Made by a program: the position numbers and the translations under genes
Part shown: positions 53,311 to 62,779 of the stretch, piece after piece
Position numbering within the stretch: the first letter of the stretch is position 1
Layout of the letters: each line of letters starts with the position of its first letter
The notes under the pieces: model-generated
The model's input: only the letters and a program-made list of their open reading frames with translations
Databases searched by the model: none
What the model was told of the DNA's origin: nothing
Assembly: GCA_963677785.2 (NCBI GenBank)
Contig: CAXXDH010000002.1
Coordinates: 310,001-374,000, forward strand
DNA length: 64,000 nucleotides
Source: G963665495 sp963677785
Lineage (GTDB): Bacteria; Desulfobacterota; Desulfovibrionia; Desulfovibrionales; Desulfovibrionaceae
Direction: 5' to 3'

Positions 53311-53397
53311 CCGGCTCGAAGTGTATGTTTATTATGCTGTTACCATGCCTGGTTTCCCGGCAGTGAAATTCGGTTTGTAAAAGATGAATAATTGCCC

Positions 53398-56300
53398 ATG
53401 GGGTGGGCGATCAAACAGATAAGTAATTATATGCAGTCGGAAAAATTACAAGGAAAAGAAGTGATTGACCAGGAACTTGCCGCATGCAGGTCGCGTATTG
53501 CTGATCTGGAGGCTGAGCTTCAGGAAAAATCATCTCAATCTTCCAGAATAGCAGAAACTTCCCAGCTTTTTGAACACGCGCCGGTTCCCACATATTTTTG
53601 GCGGGTTGATGAAGGGGAGTACCGCCTTGCCGGTTGCAACCGGGCCGCCCTGTTGTTTTCCGGCCAAGAGATAGAATCGTTGTTTGGAAAAAAATCGCAG
53701 GATATCTTACCCGAGCTTCCCCAGCTGACAGAATGGCTGGATACATGTTTCACGTCCAAGCAGCCCGTCACTAAGGAGTTTAAACTGCTTTCTCCCGTTG
53801 GGGGAAAGGCGCGTTTGTTGAGAGGAGACTGGGTTTTTATCGAACCGGACCTTATACTGTCACATCTCAACGATTTGACATACCAGAAAGAAAGTGAAGA
53901 GCGTTTGCTGGCAAGCGCCAGAAAGCTTGATATTCTTCATGCCCTCAGCAAATGCATCAGCATGGCGGCAACAGCCAGTGAAATGGCCTGGAAAACAGTT
54001 GATGAATTGCACCGGCAGCTGGAAGTGGATCTGGCAATTTTTTACATCCGAAAAGGCGATGAGCTGGTGTTGGCAGCGGAGCGGTCTACAGGGTTGCATT
54101 TCCCCGCGCCAGATCAGTTGCAGCACAAGGTTGGCGAATGCCTGTGCGGTATGGCTGCGAAGCAGGGCATCAGTTACTATTCCGAAGATATTCATAGAGA
54201 TCCTCTTTGTACGCATGAGGAATGCAAAAACGTAGGGTTGCGTTCTTTTGCCGCAATTTCTTTGCGGGTCTCGGGCGATAACCTGGGTGTTGTTGGATTG
54301 GGTCTGAAAACGCAGCGTGATTTTTCTCAATATTCCGAATTGCTCGAGTCGATTGGGGCTGTGATCGCTACGGGGCTCCATGGGGCCATCTTGTATGAAA
54401 AAGCCAGTCAATATGCCGATACCCTCGAGCTGCGGGTCAAGGAGCGTACCAGTGAACTTGAGTCCGCCAACCAGCTGCTACGCAAAGAGATTGTCGAACG
54501 GATGCAGGCCGAACGCGAACGGTCGCAATCGCAGGAGGCATTTATTACTTTTGTCAATCATTTTCCTGGAATGGTGTATGTGAAGAACAACCAGGGAATG
54601 TTGATGTTCGTCAACCAGCAAATGATGGACGAGTATGGCGCTGAATCCTGGCTCGGTCAGACTCCCGACCAGTACCTTCCGCATGATCAGGCCCTGCGTT
54701 TTATCGAGCACGACAATCTGGCTTTGAGCGGGCAGTTTGTCACACGGGAAGAAGTCATAACTGATTTGAAGGGGGTGACTCGCAGCTGGCGTATGGCGAA
54801 ATTCCCCATCAAAAGGGAAAAATCGCCCTGGCTCATTGGCTGTGTGGCTGTGGAAGTGACGGAACTGGTTCGCTCGAGAGAGGAGCTTGAGGCTAGTGAG
54901 GAAAAATACCGCATGCTGTTTGAAGAGTCGCGAGACGCTATTATTATAGCGGATTTTCAGTCCGGCGAGATTCTCGATGCAAACAACCAGGCGGAAATTT
55001 TGTTCGGCAAATGCCGCAAAGAAGTTGTGAGCCTGAACTATCTTGATCTGTTTCCGCCGGAAGACCGAGCGGTATGCGGCAAGCTCTACGAAACGCTTGA
55101 GCTCCTGCATGGCGGGACTCCCAGAGAGTTTGAAGTGCTGCGCAAGGATGGAACACGGGTGCCCGTGGAGATCAGCTCCCAACGCATGCGTCTGATGGAG
55201 CAGGACGTGGTGCAGGGGCTTTTTCGGGATATTACGTTGCGCAGGGCGTCTGAAAAGGCCCTGCGTGAGAGCGAAGAGCGTTTCAGGGAATTGGCGGAAA
55301 ATATCGACGATGTTTTTTGGGTGGCGCTTCCTGATTTGTCACAACTGCTTTATCTTGGGGGACAATTCGAAAGGGTCTGGGGACAGTCGCGCGATGCGTT
55401 CCTCGGCAATGTAATCCTGCTGGAAGATTGCATTTTAGAAGAAGACCGGCATGTTTTAAGGTCTTATACGCAGGAGGCTCTGCAGGAAGGGTTTGAGATG
55501 GAATACCGCATACGCAGGCCGGATGGCGGCATCCGGCACCTGCGGCACCGGGGCTTTCCTGTCAAAGACTTGCAGGGGAAGGTGTACCGTATTGTAGGTA
55601 TTTCACAGGATATTACGGAGAACAAACTTCAGGAATTGTCTCTCAAACGGGAGAAAGAGACGGAATATGCTTTGACAGGACTTTCTGAAGAACTGTTGAC
55701 GATAAAGAATGTTGATGAAACCAGTAAACTGATTTTTAAGGCCGCCTTGGAGCTGACAGGCTCCCAAACGGGATTTATTGGCAGGACTGACGAGCAGCAT
55801 GGTAAATTAATTCAGTATTCTCATGAATCCAGCCAGTGGAAGATACGCGTGTTGGATAATTTGTCAGAGCTTGAAGGTGACGGGCCGGATGATTGGAGCC
55901 GAGTGCAGGGCCGTGAAGAAGCGTATTATCAAAACGAAGCTGAAAGGGAGGGCGCCCGGCAACGTGAGGATGGTGGCGATCAGTCCGTGCACTCGTTTAT
56001 TACCGCCCCCGCCATGATCGGAGACCGTTTTGTCGGGCGTATATTTCTGGCTAATGCGGGACGGTATTACGATGACAGAGACTTGAATCTGATTAAACGG
56101 CTTGCCACACTATTTGCACTTTCGTTGCAGCGTAACGAATACGAGACCGATATTATAGTTTCCAAGCTGGAGGCAGAGCGGGCAAATAATGCCAAAAGTG
56201 ATTTCCTTGCAAAAATGAGTCACGAAATTCGTACGCCGATGAATGCCATCATAGGGTTGACCAGAGTTGTTCAGGACTCTTTGACTGATGCCGAGCTGCG

Positions 56301-57699
56301 TGATTATCTGGGCACGACGCTGCTGGCCGCGGACAATTTGATGGGGATCATCGATAATGTCCTGGATCTTTCGAAAATTGAAGCGGATATGATGCAGCTG
56401 GAAATCACGCATTTTGATCTTTCTGCTCTGTTGTCCGAGATAATGGCCTTGGCGGAACTGCAGCTTCGGGAAAAAAAACTAGCGCTGTCACTTGATCTGG
56501 CGCCGGATGCGCCCGTATTTCTCAAGGGCGACAGGACCCGGCTCAGACAGGTTTTGATCAACATCGTGGGAAATGCGATCAAATTCACTGAGACAGGCGA
56601 GATTCATTTGGGGCTTGAAAGAATTGCGAATGATGAAGACCCCGCCAAGATCAGGCTGCATTTTTTCATATCAGATACGGGACCGGGCATTCCTTTTGAA
56701 AGTCAGATTCAAGTCTTCGATAAGTTCATGCAGCTTGACGACTCCATAACACGGAAGTTCGGCGGTAGCGGTCTTGGGTTGACAATCTGCAGACAGCTTG
56801 TGGAGCTGATGGGGGGAAAAATCTGGTTGGAGAGCGCCCCAGGCCAGGGCAGTACCTTTCATTTTACCATTGAGTGCGAACCTGGGGAAGTTTCAATTGC
56901 TCAAAATCCACAACAGCCTGTTTTTCCAGATAAATTTAGCGGTGAGTCACTTCAGGTTCTTGTGGTTGACGATAACGAATCGAATTTGAAAGTGGCCGCA
57001 GCACTTTTAAAACGACTCGGACACAAGCCTGTTCTGGCGGAGAGCGCGCAAGCCGCTTTCAATTGCCTGCGAACCGGCAGTGTTGATGTTGTACTCATGG
57101 ACTTGGAAATGCCCGAGATGGATGGCCTTGAAGCCGCACGCAATATTCGGGCTGGCATTGCCGGAAAGGAAAAGGCCTCCATTCCCATTATTGCGTTGAC
57201 AGCCCATGCTCTGGCAGGATTCAAGGAGCAATGTCTGGAAGCTGGGATGGGCGATTTTCTTGCCAAACCTGTGGATATTCGGCAACTTGCAGTCAAATTG
57301 GGGAGAGTTGAGGCGATTGAAGCTCAGGAACCCGCTCCCTCCAAAATAATTTTATCCGGCCTTGCAGTGCTGGACCGCGATGAAGCCATTCTCCGTTTTG
57401 ATGGTGACAGCGCCTTGTACGAGGAGATAAGCGAGGCTTTTTTTGAGGAGCTTCCGGACCGTTTTCAGAAAATTGCGACTAGTCTCAAGAACGGTGAACA
57501 GTCTCCACTCGCGCTTGCCCTGCATTCTTTAAAAAGCCATTGCGGTACGATTGGTGCGAAGTTCGCTCAGGATATTGCTACGCAGCTCGAATCTTTGGCT
57601 CGCAGAGGCGACTTGCCGGGAGTTGCATCCGGATTGGATGGTTTGGAACGGGCGCTGGATGAAGTGATTAAGAAATTCCGGCAAGGTACAGGCGGTTAA
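53398..57699 (+). CDS. Large hybrid histidine kinase with GAF/PAS sensors, REC and Hpt
   Basis: About 1433 residues, soluble. Order: PAS-like (~50-165), GAF (~180-325), a short coiled coil, PAS (~380-490), PAS (~500-625), PAS (~635-740), GAF (~755-905), HisKA with His942 (SHEIRTPMNAI), HATPase (DTGPGIP; GSGLGL), receiver with Asp1235 (LMDLEMPEMDG) and a C-terminal Hpt with His1376 (ALHSLKSHCGTIGA). All phosphorelay residues except the final regulator are in one chain. The N-terminus is uncertain: TTG 53392, ATG 53398 and ATG 53431 are all possible and none has a strong ribosome site. The output regulator is not adjacent. Confidence 0.9.
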   Translation: MGWAIKQISNYMQSEKLQGKEVIDQELAACRSRIADLEAELQEKSSQSSRIAETSQLFEHAPVPTYFWRVDEGEYRLAGCNRAALLFSGQEIESLFGKKSQDILPELPQLTEWLDTCFTSKQPVTKEFKLLSPVGGKARLLRGDWVFIEPDLILSHLNDLTYQKESEERLLASARKLDILHALSKCISMAATASEMAWKTVDELHRQLEVDLAIFYIRKGDELVLAAERSTGLHFPAPDQLQHKVGECLCGMAAKQGISYYSEDIHRDPLCTHEECKNVGLRSFAAISLRVSGDNLGVVGLGLKTQRDFSQYSELLESIGAVIATGLHGAILYEKASQYADTLELRVKERTSELESANQLLRKEIVERMQAERERSQSQEAFITFVNHFPGMVYVKNNQGMLMFVNQQMMDEYGAESWLGQTPDQYLPHDQALRFIEHDNLALSGQFVTREEVITDLKGVTRSWRMAKFPIKREKSPWLIGCVAVEVTELVRSREELEASEEKYRMLFEESRDAIIIADFQSGEILDANNQAEILFGKCRKEVVSLNYLDLFPPEDRAVCGKLYETLELLHGGTPREFEVLRKDGTRVPVEISSQRMRLMEQDVVQGLFRDITLRRASEKALRESEERFRELAENIDDVFWVALPDLSQLLYLGGQFERVWGQSRDAFLGNVILLEDCILEEDRHVLRSYTQEALQEGFEMEYRIRRPDGGIRHLRHRGFPVKDLQGKVYRIVGISQDITENKLQELSLKREKETEYALTGLSEELLTIKNVDETSKLIFKAALELTGSQTGFIGRTDEQHGKLIQYSHESSQWKIRVLDNLSELEGDGPDDWSRVQGREEAYYQNEAEREGARQREDGGDQSVHSFITAPAMIGDRFVGRIFLANAGRYYDDRDLNLIKRLATLFALSLQRNEYETDIIVSKLEAERANNAKSDFLAKMSHEIRTPMNAIIGLTRVVQDSLTDAELRDYLGTTLLAADNLMGIIDNVLDLSKIEADMMQLEITHFDLSALLSEIMALAELQLREKKLALSLDLAPDAPVFLKGDRTRLRQVLINIVGNAIKFTETGEIHLGLERIANDEDPAKIRLHFFISDTGPGIPFESQIQVFDKFMQLDDSITRKFGGSGLGLTICRQLVELMGGKIWLESAPGQGSTFHFTIECEPGEVSIAQNPQQPVFPDKFSGESLQVLVVDDNESNLKVAAALLKRLGHKPVLAESAQAAFNCLRTGSVDVVLMDLEMPEMDGLEAARNIRAGIAGKEKASIPIIALTAHALAGFKEQCLEAGMGDFLAKPVDIRQLAVKLGRVEAIEAQEPAPSKIILSGLAVLDRDEAILRFDGDSALYEEISEAFFEELPDRFQKIATSLKNGEQSPLALALHSLKSHCGTIGAKFAQDIATQLESLARRGDLPGVASGLDGLERALDEVIKKFRQGTGG

Positions 57700-57767
57700 G
57701 GAAAGCTTCTACATTTTTCCCGCTACGTCTGGACGGGATTTCACATACCGCCCTGAGCTGGTGAAAA

Positions 57768-57795
57768 AAAGCGGAGGAAAAGACTCCTCCGCTTT
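57768..57795. terminator. Bidirectional terminator
   Basis: AAAGCGGAGGA (57768-57778) and TCCTCCGCTTT (57785-57795) form an 11-bp stem with a six-base loop. A-rich and T-containing flanks lie on either side, between the converging kinase and FIST-like genes. Confidence 0.85.
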
Positions 57796-57863
57796 CTTGG
57801 TGGTGTGGGGAAGCCGGGAAATCGTTTTTTGTTTTACCGGAACACTATCCCCATGGGGCTCAG

Positions 57864-58865
57864 TTATCTGTCCTGAACCGTCAGGTACGCGAGTGTCTGG
57901 TTCAATAACTGATAGGCGATTTCGCCGAAAGTGATCGGTCCGGCAAATGGCTCTGTTTTTTTGCCATCCAGTTCGGAATAGAGGTAATTAAGGATACAAT
58001 TGCAGGAGAAAACGATCTGTTCCTGAGAGATTGAACCGCTTTGTCCCAATTGTTTCTGGAAGGCTTCCACATAGTTTGTGACCGGCTTCGCATGCTTATA
58101 TTGTATCCCCTTGAAGACGGGGGCATAGAGTTTTACTTCTCCTGTCGCGTCATCAACCCCCTGTATACTGGTGTTGATCATGGCTCCATAATAATCGGCG
58201 ACCAGTGGCAGGCGGATGTCCAGTTTGTTTTTTACCACATAGGCGGCAAAATTTCGTTTCTCTCCATTTACCAGTACCTCTTTTGCAGAGAAACCGTCTT
58301 GTTCGAAGGTCAGGATGTCGCCGTCGCCCTGTTCAAACAGATTGATGATGCCGGCCTCCACAACTTTATCTTGCGGTAGTGTTACCTGTAGTACCAATGC
58401 GCCTTCTACAAAAGATTCCTTTGTGAGGCCGTTGAATACTTTTGGGTCGGTTTTCCCAATGTCATTCAGGTGGACGCCGCAGATCCATCCGATCAGAGGC
58501 TGCGCGCCGAAGTTGTCGTAGGTGGGACTGTCCATAGCAAAACTCAAGTGAGCCTTGCTTAGTGCGGGTATAATAATGACGCTGAACCCATTGTCCGGTC
58601 CGTCCAGATATACATTTTTCAATGAATCTTCGTCGTACTGCTTAATTTTTACTTCTGAAACAACGTAACTGATATCTGTCACGAAAAGTTTTTCGTGAGA
58701 AACAAGACCTCCTGCTTCGTGCGTAATGAAATATGGGATTGTTCCTCCAATCCAATTGCCTTTTGGCAATTCTGCCAAAATCTCTTCATCTCCGGCGACT
58801 AAAAGGGTTTTCCCTTGAGAGATCAAGTCCGCAGCTTCAGTAGAAGACATGATTTTCTGATGCAT
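57864..58865 (-). CDS. FIST-like protein of unknown function
   Basis: 333-residue soluble protein with no membrane segment. The N-terminus carries a distinctive GNWIGGTIPYF block after a helix with TEAADLISQGKTLLVAG. The C-terminal IVFSCNCILNYLYSELDGKK and PITFGEIAYQLLNQT resemble the end of FIST sensory domains (a cysteine strand, then a G-E-I motif). It may belong to a domain of unknown function family (DUF6976 from memory, unverified). AGGAGG precedes the ATG, eight bp after the stop of the small gene upstream, so the two form an operon. A role in signalling is suggested by the FIST likeness and the kinase-rich context. Confidence 0.7.
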   Translation of the reverse strand: MHQKIMSSTEAADLISQGKTLLVAGDEEILAELPKGNWIGGTIPYFITHEAGGLVSHEKLFVTDISYVVSEVKIKQYDEDSLKNVYLDGPDNGFSVIIIPALSKAHLSFAMDSPTYDNFGAQPLIGWICGVHLNDIGKTDPKVFNGLTKESFVEGALVLQVTLPQDKVVEAGIINLFEQGDGDILTFEQDGFSAKEVLVNGEKRNFAAYVVKNKLDIRLPLVADYYGAMINTSIQGVDDATGEVKLYAPVFKGIQYKHAKPVTNYVEAFQKQLGQSGSISQEQIVFSCNCILNYLYSELDGKKTEPFAGPITFGEIAYQLLNQTLAYLTVQDR

Positions 58866-58873
58866 TGTTCCTC

Positions 58874-59107
58874 CTAGCCGAAAATGGTTTTGAGATCGTC
58901 TTGAACTGCAGCAATATCCGCATTTTTCAGATAGACATTGCGTAATTGGTCTATTGCGGCACCAATGTTTTCATCGCTCGGATCCTTTACAACAGAGCGT
59001 ACAACTCGTCCGAGGAGAATTTTTGCAGCAAGAAATTTCAGGTCGTAGTTCTTTTTCCCAGTGACAACATCTGTCCAGTTTTTGTGAGACTTCGCCGGTA
59101 CATCCAT
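58874..59107 (-). CDS. Small conserved-looking protein paired with the FIST-like gene
   Basis: 77 residues, predicted helical, with a basic middle (KILLGRVVRSVVKD) and no cysteines or membrane segment. A ribosome site (GGAG) precedes the ATG, and the stop is eight bp before the FIST-like gene. Family not recognised; a partner or regulator of the next product is likely from the tight spacing. Confidence 0.65.
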   Translation of the reverse strand: MDVPAKSHKNWTDVVTGKKNYDLKFLAAKILLGRVVRSVVKDPSDENIGAAIDQLRNVYLKNADIAAVQDDLKTIFG

Positions 59108-59618
59108 TCTCCAACTCTCCTTATTGACGTTATCAGGGTATAAAAATGCGACATCCCAGCCACCGACGTCTATTTTGCAGTCAGTATACGTTCATTGTGA
59201 TTCGTTGTGTTGCATTGCTGTGCAGAGTCGGACAGTTATGACGTATACTATCAACCATAATGCACAAATTAAAAAAGCACATTCAGCCTCCCGGCCTCTC
59301 GGATTCTATAGAGAGACAGGCTCATTCACGAGCGGCTTCTGCTGCTGAAGACTGTAGGAGTAATATTACTCTTGATGGGAAGATTTGGTCAACTTATTGT
59401 TGGAGAAGAATACGCGACTTGTTACTCTTAAAAGGAGGAGTTTATGTAGAGTTTTGTCTTAACTACACAATATAATGAAAAAAACAATGAATGGATGGAA
59501 ATAAAAAATATTTTTTTGACGATTATTTTAGCAGCAGCAAAGTAACGGCGACTTCATGTCCATCACTTGATCGTGTCAGCGTTGAGGAAATGATAAACGC
59601 CGGTGACCGCATGGAAGA
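59108..59618. other. Intergenic region with no recognised gene
   Basis: 511-bp gap between two minus-strand genes. Short plus-strand frames cross it (for example 59491-59697, which runs into the kinase gene), but none has supporting signals. It should contain the promoter of the 77-residue/FIST-like pair. Confidence 0.5.
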
Positions 59619-61280
59619 TCAGTTGTTTTTGCCAGATCCTTTGAATTTTTTTAATAATTTGGCCAGAGTCTCCATTTTTACGGGTTTCGCGATGTAATCG
59701 CTGAACCCCATGTCCAGGAAGTGTTCTTTGTCTCCCGCCATGGCATAGGCGGTCAAGGCAATGATGGGGATTGTGTCCGTGTGCTTCATTTCAGGGGATG
59801 TACGAATTTGTTTGGTCGTTGCAACGCCATCCAGCAAAGGCATTTGAACGTCCATTATGATGAGATCAAACGTACGGGACTTCAAGGCGTTGAGGGCTTC
59901 AAGCCCGTTTTGGGCACAAGTCACCTTTTGTCCGAGTTTTTTTAAGAGACGTTCAGCTGTCAGTCGGCTGATTAAATCATCTTCTACGACAAGGATGTGT
60001 AACTGATCGGCGTGATCTGATCGGGCCAGGGCTGTGTCTGGAGCGGGCAGCGGTGTACCGGCTTCCGTTGATTTGAAAGAAAACGATAGATATATTGTAG
60101 TTCCTTCGCTTTCCTTGCTATCCACAGCCAGCGAACCGTTCATGAGTTCGGTTACTTTTTTGACAATACGCAAACCAAGACCCGCTCCTTGATACTGCTT
60201 GGTGTAAGTATTTTCAATTTGCGTGAAAAGATCAAAAATAACATTGATTTTGTCATCGGGTATGCCGATGCCGGTATCGGCGACACTAAACAGCAGGCGA
60301 TGCTCTCCCTGCTTAATCGGAGAGAGAGCCGACACAGTGACGGTAACTTTGCCTTTTTCTGTAAATTTGATGGCGTTGCTTACCAGATTCAGAAGAATTT
60401 GCCGCAACCTGGAGCTGTCGCCGATAAGTTGGGAAGGGACGTCCTGCTCCACAGTAAACGATAGATCGAGATGTGTAAGCTTTGACGATTTATCGAAAAA
60501 TTTGTTTACGGATTGGATCAGGTCACGAATATTGAAAGGTCCCTCGTTAAGTTCGAAATTACCGATTTCAATTCGTGAGAGGTCAAGAATATCTCCAAGT
60601 AAATCGAGCATTTTATGGGCGCTTTCGATAGAATAGTCGACATATTCCAGCTGATCAGGCGCCAGATGCGTCTCACGCAGCAACTGGAGCATTCCCAATG
60701 CGCCGTTCATTGGCGTACGAATTTCATGACTCATGTTGGCCAGAAATTCGCTTTTGGCTCTGTTGGCCTCCTCTGCTTTTTCTTTGGCCAGTTTCAGTTC
60801 TATTTCCACTTTTTTGCGAGAAGCAATTTCATCGCGAAGGGATTCCGTACGCTGGGCAACTTCCTGTTCGAGATTTTCATGGTGCAGCCGGTTTTCCCGA
60901 AGCAGTCTGGCCCGCTCCAGGCCTCGGTCAAGACTGAGGTCCAGAAGATTGAGGTCTTCAATGGGTTTTGTGATGTAATCCCAGGCCCCAAGACGCATGG
61001 CATGGATGACATCCTGGATGAGCCCTGTCCCGGAAACAACTACAACCGGTGTTTCCGGCGAGAGGTCACGTACCTTTGTCAAGACTTCCAGGCCATCCAT
61101 CACCGGCATGCGCAGGTCAACAAAAATGATGTCGACGTGTTCACGGGAAAACACTTCAAGACCTATTCTGCCATCCGGAGCCTGCAGAACTTCATGCTCA
61201 AGACTCTGAAAGTAATCAGAAATAAGTTCACGGACGAATTCTTGATCGTCGATAACAAGTATTCTTGTCTTATTAGGCAT
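59619..61280 (-). CDS. REC-histidine kinase-REC hybrid protein
   Basis: 553-residue soluble protein. It has an N-terminal receiver (VIDD; phosphoacceptor Asp in FVDLRMPVMDG), a coiled coil (~125-175) and HisKA with SHEIRTPMNGALG. HATPase (DTGIGIPD; GAGLGL) and a C-terminal receiver (VVEDD; IMDVQMPLLDG; AKPV) follow. With no sensor domain, it must take phosphoryl groups or contacts from another kinase through the first receiver, and pass them on through the last. No Hpt or DNA-binding partner is adjacent; the Hpt of the 53.4-57.7 kb kinase is a conceivable link. Confidence 0.92.
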   Translation of the reverse strand: MPNKTRILVIDDQEFVRELISDYFQSLEHEVLQAPDGRIGLEVFSREHVDIIFVDLRMPVMDGLEVLTKVRDLSPETPVVVVSGTGLIQDVIHAMRLGAWDYITKPIEDLNLLDLSLDRGLERARLLRENRLHHENLEQEVAQRTESLRDEIASRKKVEIELKLAKEKAEEANRAKSEFLANMSHEIRTPMNGALGMLQLLRETHLAPDQLEYVDYSIESAHKMLDLLGDILDLSRIEIGNFELNEGPFNIRDLIQSVNKFFDKSSKLTHLDLSFTVEQDVPSQLIGDSSRLRQILLNLVSNAIKFTEKGKVTVTVSALSPIKQGEHRLLFSVADTGIGIPDDKINVIFDLFTQIENTYTKQYQGAGLGLRIVKKVTELMNGSLAVDSKESEGTTIYLSFSFKSTEAGTPLPAPDTALARSDHADQLHILVVEDDLISRLTAERLLKKLGQKVTCAQNGLEALNALKSRTFDLIIMDVQMPLLDGVATTKQIRTSPEMKHTDTIPIIALTAYAMAGDKEHFLDMGFSDYIAKPVKMETLAKLLKKFKGSGKNN

Positions 61281-62209
61281 TTAGAAGGTCCGCTATTAAC
61301 TGCAAAACAGTATTTTCAGAAAGTTCTTAAAGCATAGCCTACTCTTTGCGTATCTTCCAGCTTTATTATCGTTTTAAGCTTGCCGATTCTGTATCGTCAC
61401 GGGTTTGTGCTCTGTGCGCATTGTTTTTAAAAGCCAGGTCTTCAGAATTCGAACAAAGAAGATGGAAACGAATTTTCATCCAGGGAAATGAGCATGATTT
61501 TCTGATTGTACATGCTGGAAAAAAGGCAGTGATTCTCGTGCTTCTCTAATAAATACATAAAATCTGGCTTTTAAGTGTGTTATTTTTGTCATTATATACC
61601 GCAATGTATTGTAAGTTGCACATGTATTTTTTTACTTATAGATATTAAAAAATAAATTAGATGACAAGGAGAAAAAATTCAATTGAAAGAAAAAATATCA
61701 AGTATGACAGTAATGCAGAGATATACTTCAATAGTACATTGAGATATTTTTTTGATGTAAAAATTATTTTTTTTATAAATTACTTTTCTTATGATGAAGA
61801 ATATTATTTTTTTGGATCATACAATTATTTAGTTTTATTATACATATTATTAAATATATTTATATGTAGAATAACGATTGATTAAAATATAGATTAAAAT
61901 GGAATATGAAAATTGTCAAAATAGATGAAGTGTACATATGTTCACTTCCTATGATAGAAAAAATTTATCTTGGACTAAAGTTTAAATTTAGTAGGGATTT
62001 GTTGGCAGAAAACATAGAATAATAATTTTGTAGATGGCTGTAGTTTGAATACAGTAAAAGGCAACATTTTTTTCTCATTGTGGTAATGAAATCGTGCGGC
62101 GCAGAATCTGTACCCTCATAAGAGTAGTTGGAATTCCTGGTAGATTAGTGTAAAAAGATTTTTTGTTTAGGGACATGGCATTTATTTACCTGGAACGCTG
62201 GAGAGCTTT
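61281..62209. other. AT-rich intergenic region
   Basis: 929 bp without a supported gene. From about 61560 to 62060 the sequence is strikingly AT-rich against its neighbours. A 74-codon frame at 61661-61885 is Tyr/Phe/Ile-rich, as expected from AT bias, with no convincing ribosome site. The region contains a 22-bp palindrome and must hold promoters for the kinase (minus) and the XRE-cupin gene (plus). It may be foreign DNA or a bound, bendable regulatory tract. Confidence 0.6.
61927..61948. promoter_or_regulatory. 22-bp palindrome in the AT-rich region
   Basis: GAAGTG-TACATATGTT-CACTTC reads the same on both strands except for one base pair, with the core ACATATGT. It lies about 260 bp upstream of the XRE-cupin gene. 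Operator size and symmetry fit a dimeric regulator; which one is unknown. Confidence 0.5.
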
Positions 62210-62779
62210 ATGGGACCAAAAAAACTTGGTGACAGAATCAAGACGTACAGAGAAAAAAACGGGTTGAGCATAGAGGAGTTGGCAGAGCGTACGGGCTATG
62301 ATGTTTCTTTCATTGAAGCGGTCGAAGAACGGGATCTGTATCCTTCGCTTGGGCCCTTGTTGAAAATTTCACGGACGCTCGGTGTGCGTTTGGGCACCTT
62401 TATGGATGACGACATCGGGCGCGATCCTCTGGTTATTTCCCACAAGGATCGCAAAGAGTCCATGAGTATGCATACCAACGGCGACAAGGCTGCATCGCAT
62501 ACGTATTATTCGCTTGGCCGTGGAAAAACGGACCGGCACATGGAACCTTTTCATATCGTTATAGCCCCAGGAGCTGAGGATAAATCTCTTTCCACTCATG
62601 AAGGAGAAGAATTCATATACGTACTCAAAGGCCAGGTAGAACTTATCTATGGCAAGACGCAACATGTTCTGGAAGCGGGCGACAGTCTGTATATCAATTC
62701 GGTAATGCCTCATTACGTGGGCAATCCCGGCTCCGAAACTGCCGAGATTTGCGCTGTTCTTTACTTTCCGGAGGCATAG
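62210..62779 (+). CDS. XRE-type regulator with cupin sensor domain
   Basis: 189 residues: an N-terminal XRE helix-turn-helix (about 6-62, GLSIEELAERTGYDVSFIEA) and a C-terminal cupin (about 100-185; STHEGEEFIYVLKGQVELIY with the metal-type H-x-G-E-E-F, and DSLYINSVMPHY). Such regulators sense a small ligand in the cupin. The stop codon is directly followed by the ATG of the acyl-CoA synthetase. It therefore very likely regulates that gene or responds to the carboxylic acid or acyl-CoA the enzyme handles. GGAGAG precedes the ATG. Confidence 0.9.
   Translation: MGPKKLGDRIKTYREKNGLSIEELAERTGYDVSFIEAVEERDLYPSLGPLLKISRTLGVRLGTFMDDDIGRDPLVISHKDRKESMSMHTNGDKAASHTYYSLGRGKTDRHMEPFHIVIAPGAEDKSLSTHEGEEFIYVLKGQVELIYGKTQHVLEAGDSLYINSVMPHYVGNPGSETAEICAVLYFPEA

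Noticed and set aside
59491..59697. 68-codon plus-strand frame
   Set aside because: It overlaps the 3' end of the REC-kinase-REC gene on the other strand and lacks support.
61661..61885. 74-codon frame in the AT-rich island
   Set aside because: Composition is what AT-rich non-coding DNA gives, there is no clear ribosome site, and no family is recognised.
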